Source of the DNA: Maricaulis sp965242785
GTDB lineage: Bacteria; Pseudomonadota; Alphaproteobacteria; Caulobacterales; Maricaulaceae
Direction: 5' to 3'
Assembly (NCBI GenBank): GCA_965242785.1
Contig: CBDETA010000002.1
Span: 124,001-188,000, forward strand
Length of the DNA: 64,000 nt
The position numbers and the translations under genes are program-made. This document shows, piece after piece, positions 60,171 to 64,000 of this stretch. Each line of letters starts with the position of its first letter. Positions within the stretch are counted from its first letter, which is position 1. Under the pieces are notes generated by a model. It was not told the DNA's origin. It made no database searches and saw only the letters and a program-made list of their open reading frames with translations.

Positions 60171-60336
60171 CTCCCCATGCAATGGGGAGGGGGACCGGCC
60201 GAAGCCCGAAGGGCGAAGGCGGGTGGAGGGGCCGCGGCCGTCAGGCCGCGGAAGGCGACACGCTCCACGCCGCCTGCGGCGGCGCCCCATCGACCTTCGC
60301 TCCGCTCGGCCACTTCCCCAACTGGCGTTGGGGAAG
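60171..60336. repeat. Tandem array of four perfect hairpins
   Basis: Hairpins at 60171-60189 (CTCCCCA/TGGGGAG), 60232-60251 (CCGCGGCC/GGCCGCGG), 60269-60283 (GCCGCC/GGCGGC) and 60313-60336 (CTTCCCCAAC/GTTGGGGAAG, 10 bp). The first resembles the CTCGCCC/GGGCGAG hairpin of copy A in position and loop. Just after it on the minus strand lies the stop of the 721-residue protein, so one of these stems may also affect its 3' end. Confidence 0.65.
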
Positions 60337-60358
60337 AAAAACGCTGCCCTGACACGCC

Positions 60359-62524
60359 CTACCGCGTGCCGAAACCGTAGTGCTCGGAAACCGGGGCTGT
60401 GATCGCAAACGAAGCCGCGGGTTCGGCGTTTTCGAAATCCACCGTGACCAGGGCCTGGCGAAAGCTGGCCAGGTCGGGCTGATGGTCGAATGTGCCGAAG
60501 ACGTCGATTACGCCGCTGGCATAGCGGGCGAGGATGAAGCGATCGCCCAGGCGGGTGGCAGTGAGGGTGTTTCCGGTATCGGTCCAGTCGGTGCCGAAGG
60601 CGCTCCAGCGCACGAACCGGCCGTCGGCATCGATCTCGGCGAAGGGACGGGTGCCCAGTTCCGGCTCGTAAGGAGCGGCGCATTCGCGGGTGGTGAAGGC
60701 GAAAAGGTCGGCAAAGGCGGCCTGCAGCTCGGCCGCGCTCACGGCGGCAGCGCCGGTCGGATCCAGGCTGGCGGCCTGGCCGGGCGACAGGGCCGCGGCG
60801 CAGGCTGTCTGGTGTTCGGCGACATGGCGGACCTGCCGGTCGAACTCCGCCAGGAGGGCGGTCTCGTCAGCTCGGTCTGCACCGTCCGGCGTGAACAGGC
60901 GCAAGGCCATCGAGGTGTCGCCCAGCAGCACGACATGGTCGCGATTGCGGGCATCACGGCCGGTGATCACGGCATAGGGCCGGCTTTCCCGTTCGCCGGT
61001 CTCGATCTGCGAGCCGTCACCCGGGCTGCGATAGCGGTCAAAGCCCGACGCGGCCTGACCCAGCCAGTCGCCCTGCGGGGCCCGCACTTCCAGACTGGCC
61101 TGGACAGCCGTGCCGGCCCGCTCATAGGCGCAGCTGGGCGTGTCATAGAGCCCGACCAGGTCCAGACCCGGCTGGTCGCGGCATTCCAGCCCGGTTTCGC
61201 GGTGACGATAGTGCCGGTCCGCCAGGGGCTGCCAGATCGCAATATGGGTTTCGGCACGATTGCGGATGGCCGCAGCCTGCTGGCGCCGCGCTTCCGGGCC
61301 ATCGCCGAGCGCACGGGCCCGCTGGAGACGGGCGTCGATCGCGTCGTGCCTGACGGTGTAGGCGGCGAGCCGGTCCAGCCCGTGCAGCGCATCCATGCGC
61401 GCGGTGACGGCTTCGACAGCGGCCCAGTCCTCTCCACTGAGCGCGACGGACAAGGCCACGCGCAGCGCCTGCGCCTGTTGCAGGGGGTCCGGCGCACTCG
61501 CCTCGGCAATCCGGGCCAGCTGCGCCGCAAGGTGCAGCAGGCCGGGCTCGTTGTGGAACTGGCGCGCTTCCGACAGGCGGGTCTGGGCCGCGTCCAGCGC
61601 GCGGGCGGAGAGCTCGGCATCGGGACCGGCGGGCTCATGGCCGGCAATCAGGCTCTCGGTGAGCGCCGAGAGGGTGCGATGGATGGCGGCAGCGGCCTGG
61701 TCGTCGGGCTCGTGTTCCGGTTCGGCAATGAAGATGAAGGCGGCGTCCCCGATCCGGCCATGCCAGACCGTCTGGTGGGCATCATGGATCGGGTGATCAT
61801 AACGGGCCCGGATCGTGGGCAGGCCCCAGACACGGATCTCGACAGGGGCCTCGACCGGCTCACCCTCGACACGGTAGCGCAGCAAGTCGGCCGCGGCATT
61901 CGCATCGGGGGGATCGGGAATGAAGGCCTCGATGCGGAAGACGGTATTGTCGTCCATGCGCAGCTGGCAGCTGGCCCAGTTGGGAAACACGGTTTCCAGC
62001 GACACCAGCCGCGCCGGCGCCGGTGGACGGCAATTCAGCCCGGTCTGGCGGTGCAGCACGCTTTCGCCGATCGTCTGCCAGCTGTCCGGATGGGCGCGGG
62101 CCGACGACATCAGCGCCTGTTCGGACGCGGCCTGCGCGCCGGCGCTATCGCCTTCGCCCTGCCGGATGAAGCTGAGGCCGACGTAGAATTGCTGGCGCAG
62201 CCGCTCGGCCTCCGGCGAGCCGTCCGTGGTCAGGGCAAAGCCCTCGTCGACCACGGCCTCCAGCGCCGACCAGTCATCGCTGCGCATAACCAGCATCATG
62301 CGCTGCTGGACGGCCGCAGCGCGCTCCACATCGGTCTCGGCGAGGTCATGGGCCGCCTGGATCAGGCATTCCAGCGCGGTGCGATCCGGCTCGTCGGAAT
62401 GGGACTGCAGCTTGGCCGATGCCTGCGAAACGGCCTCGAGGGCGGCAGAATGGGACTGAAGTGGACTGACCAGCTCTGCGCAGCTGACGGCCTGCGCTGC
62501 GACCAACAATCCGAACAGCATCAT
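60359..62524 (-). CDS. Unknown secreted protein with an internal duplication
   Basis: 721 residues from ATG 62522-62524 (a second ATG follows at once). Signal-like start MMLFGLLVAAQAVSC. Two helical (TPR-like) regions each precede a small Trp/Cys module: DSWQTIGESVLHRQTGLNC and HIAIWQPLADRHYRHRETGL share the pattern W..(L/I)....HR.TGL.C, followed in each by further Cys residues (ASCQL; PSCAYER). The protein is therefore a duplicated unit. No enzyme motif is apparent. Family unknown. Confidence 0.7.
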   Translation of the reverse strand: MMLFGLLVAAQAVSCAELVSPLQSHSAALEAVSQASAKLQSHSDEPDRTALECLIQAAHDLAETDVERAAAVQQRMMLVMRSDDWSALEAVVDEGFALTTDGSPEAERLRQQFYVGLSFIRQGEGDSAGAQAASEQALMSSARAHPDSWQTIGESVLHRQTGLNCRPPAPARLVSLETVFPNWASCQLRMDDNTVFRIEAFIPDPPDANAAADLLRYRVEGEPVEAPVEIRVWGLPTIRARYDHPIHDAHQTVWHGRIGDAAFIFIAEPEHEPDDQAAAAIHRTLSALTESLIAGHEPAGPDAELSARALDAAQTRLSEARQFHNEPGLLHLAAQLARIAEASAPDPLQQAQALRVALSVALSGEDWAAVEAVTARMDALHGLDRLAAYTVRHDAIDARLQRARALGDGPEARRQQAAAIRNRAETHIAIWQPLADRHYRHRETGLECRDQPGLDLVGLYDTPSCAYERAGTAVQASLEVRAPQGDWLGQAASGFDRYRSPGDGSQIETGERESRPYAVITGRDARNRDHVVLLGDTSMALRLFTPDGADRADETALLAEFDRQVRHVAEHQTACAAALSPGQAASLDPTGAAAVSAAELQAAFADLFAFTTRECAAPYEPELGTRPFAEIDADGRFVRWSAFGTDWTDTGNTLTATRLGDRFILARYASGVIDVFGTFDHQPDLASFRQALVTVDFENAEPAASFAITAPVSEHYGFGTR

Positions 62525-62614
62525 GGGACTCCAAGCCGAATTGAACCTGAATTCTGGATCACAGGCCGGGGTGGAGCGCTAGCGGGATTTTATGGGCGCG
62601 GCGCAGATCGATCC

Positions 62615-63229
62615 TCAGCCTGGGGCCAGGCGTTCCAGCGCATCCACATCCGCCTTCATCAGCGCGTCGGACGCCGCCCGGATCGCTTCGACCGGCCAGT
62701 CCCACCAGGCCAGGGCCAGCAGGCGCTCGATATCCGCCTCTGGCAGGCGCTTGCGGATCGGCTTGGCCGGATTGCCGCCGACGATGGTGTAGGGGGCAAC
62801 ATCGGAGGTGACGACAGCCTTGGCGGCGATGATGGCACCATGGCCGATGGTGACACCGGGCAGGATCGTCGCGTCCCAGCCGATCCAGACATCATGACCA
62901 ATGCTGATGCCGCCCTTGTTGGGCCAGGGACCGGGATCGGGCTCGCCCCAGGCCCCGAAGATCGGGAAGGGGTAGCTGGACAGCCGGTCGGCAAAGTGGT
63001 TGCCGCCATTGAGTACAAAGCTGGCGCCATGCGCGATGGAGCAGAACTTGCCGATGACCAGCCGGTCGTCGATGAAGTCGAAGGCGTATTTCACCTGTTC
63101 GGGAAAGCGCGCCGGATCGTCGAAGGAATGGATATAGGTGAAATCGTCAGCCTCGATCTTGGGATGATCCGCGACCAGTGGTTTGAGATAGGCCATGCCC
63201 GGCGCGTGCGGCATGGGCGCGGGGTTCAT
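62615..63229 (-). CDS. CatB-like hexapeptide acetyltransferase
   Basis: 204 residues, start ATG 63227-63229. Left-handed beta-helix acetyltransferase of the xenobiotic (Vat/CatB) type: FCSIAHGASFVLNGGNHFAD, IGHDVWIGWDATILPGVTIG and AIIAAKAVVTSDVAPYTIVGGNPAKPIRKR. The His in the GNHFAD loop corresponds to the family's catalytic histidine position. Many members are not resistance enzymes; natural substrate likely a sugar or other hydroxyl. Stand-alone gene with 213 bases of non-coding DNA upstream. Confidence 0.92.
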   Translation of the reverse strand: MNPAPMPHAPGMAYLKPLVADHPKIEADDFTYIHSFDDPARFPEQVKYAFDFIDDRLVIGKFCSIAHGASFVLNGGNHFADRLSSYPFPIFGAWGEPDPGPWPNKGGISIGHDVWIGWDATILPGVTIGHGAIIAAKAVVTSDVAPYTIVGGNPAKPIRKRLPEADIERLLALAWWDWPVEAIRAASDALMKADVDALERLAPG

Positions 63230-63442
63230 CGGGTCGAGTGCGGGGTGTTGAGGAGCTTACATGAACGGACCTCGGGTGTGGGGTGGTTTCGGAAGGGTCG
63301 AAACGCGCCACCGGTTCCCCGGGTGGGCGCGGGCCTAGCCGCGGATGTTCATTGGCGTGCTCTCCTTAAAGGGTGTCGAAAGACTGGTAGGCGAGAATTG
63401 CGTCGTCGTCCAGACAGGCCGGGTTCGCAGGCGCGTGCGGGC

Positions 63443-63814
63443 TCAGCCTTCCGGATTGCCCTCGGCGGAGGTCGCAACAGCGACATCTTCAGGCCGGTCG
63501 AACTGGGCACCGTCGGCCAGACGGATATTCACACTCACCAGCGGGATGCGGCCTGCGACCGGCGGCCCGGCGATTGCGCCGCTGCAATGCTCAATGGGAA
63601 TGGAAGCGCTGGAGCGGTCCGGGACGGACGGCGCGCCCAGCTGCAGCGCCACAGGCCGGGGGCGCGGTCCGCGCGGTGTTTCGACGACAAGCGTGACGCG
63701 ACCGCGATAGGCCCCCGGCGTGCCGGCGGGGTGGACGTCGCCCGTGCAGGTAAAGCTGCGCTCGGCTGGAGCCGCCTGCAGGGCCATGGCCAGGATCAGC
63801 GGTGTCATCAGCAT
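63443..63814 (-). CDS. Small exported protein, unknown
   Basis: 123 residues from ATG 63812-63814, with AGGAGGAGG just upstream. Signal peptide MLMTPLILAMALQAAPA. Mature part ERSFTCTGDVHPAGTPGAYR and SIPIEHCSGAIAGPPVAGRIP, two cysteines likely bridged, beta-rich. No family recognised. The longer open frame to 63847 starts within GC-rich 5' sequence and is unlikely. Confidence 0.6.
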   Translation of the reverse strand: MLMTPLILAMALQAAPAERSFTCTGDVHPAGTPGAYRGRVTLVVETPRGPRPRPVALQLGAPSVPDRSSASIPIEHCSGAIAGPPVAGRIPLVSVNIRLADGAQFDRPEDVAVATSAEGNPEG

Positions 63815-63877
63815 GGCGCGACCTCCTCCTTTCCCCTCGGGGTACACTGGCGCGGGCGTAAGGAACCTAGACTGAAC

Positions 63878-64000
63878 CTAAGCCGCGCCCGGCCCCCTGG
63901 GGCCACCACCCGGCGCGCCCGGACCACCTTGCCGCCGGGCCATGAAGGCCAGTTTTTCGAACAGCATGACGTCCTGTTCGTTCTTCAGGAGGGCGCCGTG
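63878..64000 (-). CDS. C-terminal fragment of an unidentified gene
   Basis: Only the last 40 codons and the stop TAG (63878-63880 on the plus strand reads CTA) are in view; the 5' part is beyond the window. The tail reads LLKNEQDVMLFEKLAFMARR and then a Gly/Pro-rich end (GGPGAPGGGPRGPGAA). The Gly/Pro tail looks like a disordered C-terminus. I do not recognise the family; no function is assigned. Confidence 0.55.
   Translation of the reverse strand, partial: HGALLKNEQDVMLFEKLAFMARRQGGPGAPGGGPRGPGAA

Larger units (their letters stand above)
59252..60358. other. Gene-free island of hairpin repeats
   Basis: About 1.1 kb with no credible coding frame in six phases: all frames are short, Arg/Pro/Gly-rich and lack homology. 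It holds at least nine perfect hairpins, a 22-bp palindrome, copy B of the modular repeat and copy 2 of the REP-like pair (listed separately). It sits between the beta-helix gene and a minus-strand unknown protein. Confidence 0.8.

Overview
The window is GC-rich alphaproteobacterial chromosome. Gene content and order (thyA-folA, hflK-hflC-DUF2065-Do protease-miaA, mreBCD-PBP2-RodA, a TipN-like polarity protein, many TonB-dependent receptors) fit the Caulobacterales/Maricaulales/Hyphomonadales group, most like a Maricaulis- or Hyphomonas-type marine bacterium. Assignment is by recognising protein families, not by a search. I see no prophage, insertion sequence, integrase or CRISPR array.

Layout. 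1-7.3 kb: nucleotide metabolism (thyA cut by the window edge, folA) with a small unknown gene between, then the membrane protease regulator hflKC, a Do-type protease, miaA and a divergent ketol-acid reductoisomerase. 7.4-14.5 kb: an HTH-like small protein, a VTT/DedA-type membrane protein and the rod-shape operon mreB-mreC-mreD-mrdA-rodA. 14.6-26.2 kb: a sodium symporter, a proline iminopeptidase, a lipoprotein plus methyltransferase pair, a tightly overlapped glycosyltransferase-methyltransferase-(alpha/alpha)6-barrel cassette on the minus strand, an MFS transporter and a complete Mla-type lipid transport operon whose last gene carries a frameshift. 26.2-32.3 kb: a large coiled-coil membrane protein resembling TipN, a DUF418 protein, and maleylacetoacetate isomerase/FAH-hydrolase divergent from a MarR regulator. 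32.6-37.1 kb: a YfiR-like periplasmic protein, a TonB-dependent receptor and a chemoreceptor in a row. 38.4-47.1 kb: one gene for a 2874-residue glycine-rich autotransporter with about twenty copies of a QS(I/V)GGGGG motif. 47.2-53.4 kb: tRNA-Lys(CTT), small metabolic and signalling genes, and two families of structured intergenic repeats. 53.4-59.2 kb: TonB-dependent receptor, TetR regulator, and a pair encoding a diheme cytochrome c lipoprotein and a parallel beta-helix lipoprotein. 59.25-60.36 kb is a gene-free island of hairpin-forming repeats. The window ends with an unknown duplicated secreted protein, a hexapeptide acetyltransferase, a small secreted protein and the tail of an unidentified gene.

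How genes work together. Several groups are translationally coupled by ATGA or GTGA overlaps (folA; hflK/hflC; mreC/mreD; mrdA/rodA; mlaE/mlaF; mlaD/lipoprotein; GT4/methyltransferase/barrel protein). The most promising candidates for undescribed biology are: the TBDR-TetR-cytochrome-beta-helix locus, which shares a sequence element in its two promoter regions; the YfiR-TBDR-chemoreceptor locus; the GT4-methyltransferase-barrel cassette; the giant autotransporter; and the modular intergenic repeats, in which two copies keep the same hairpin architecture with different stem sequences.
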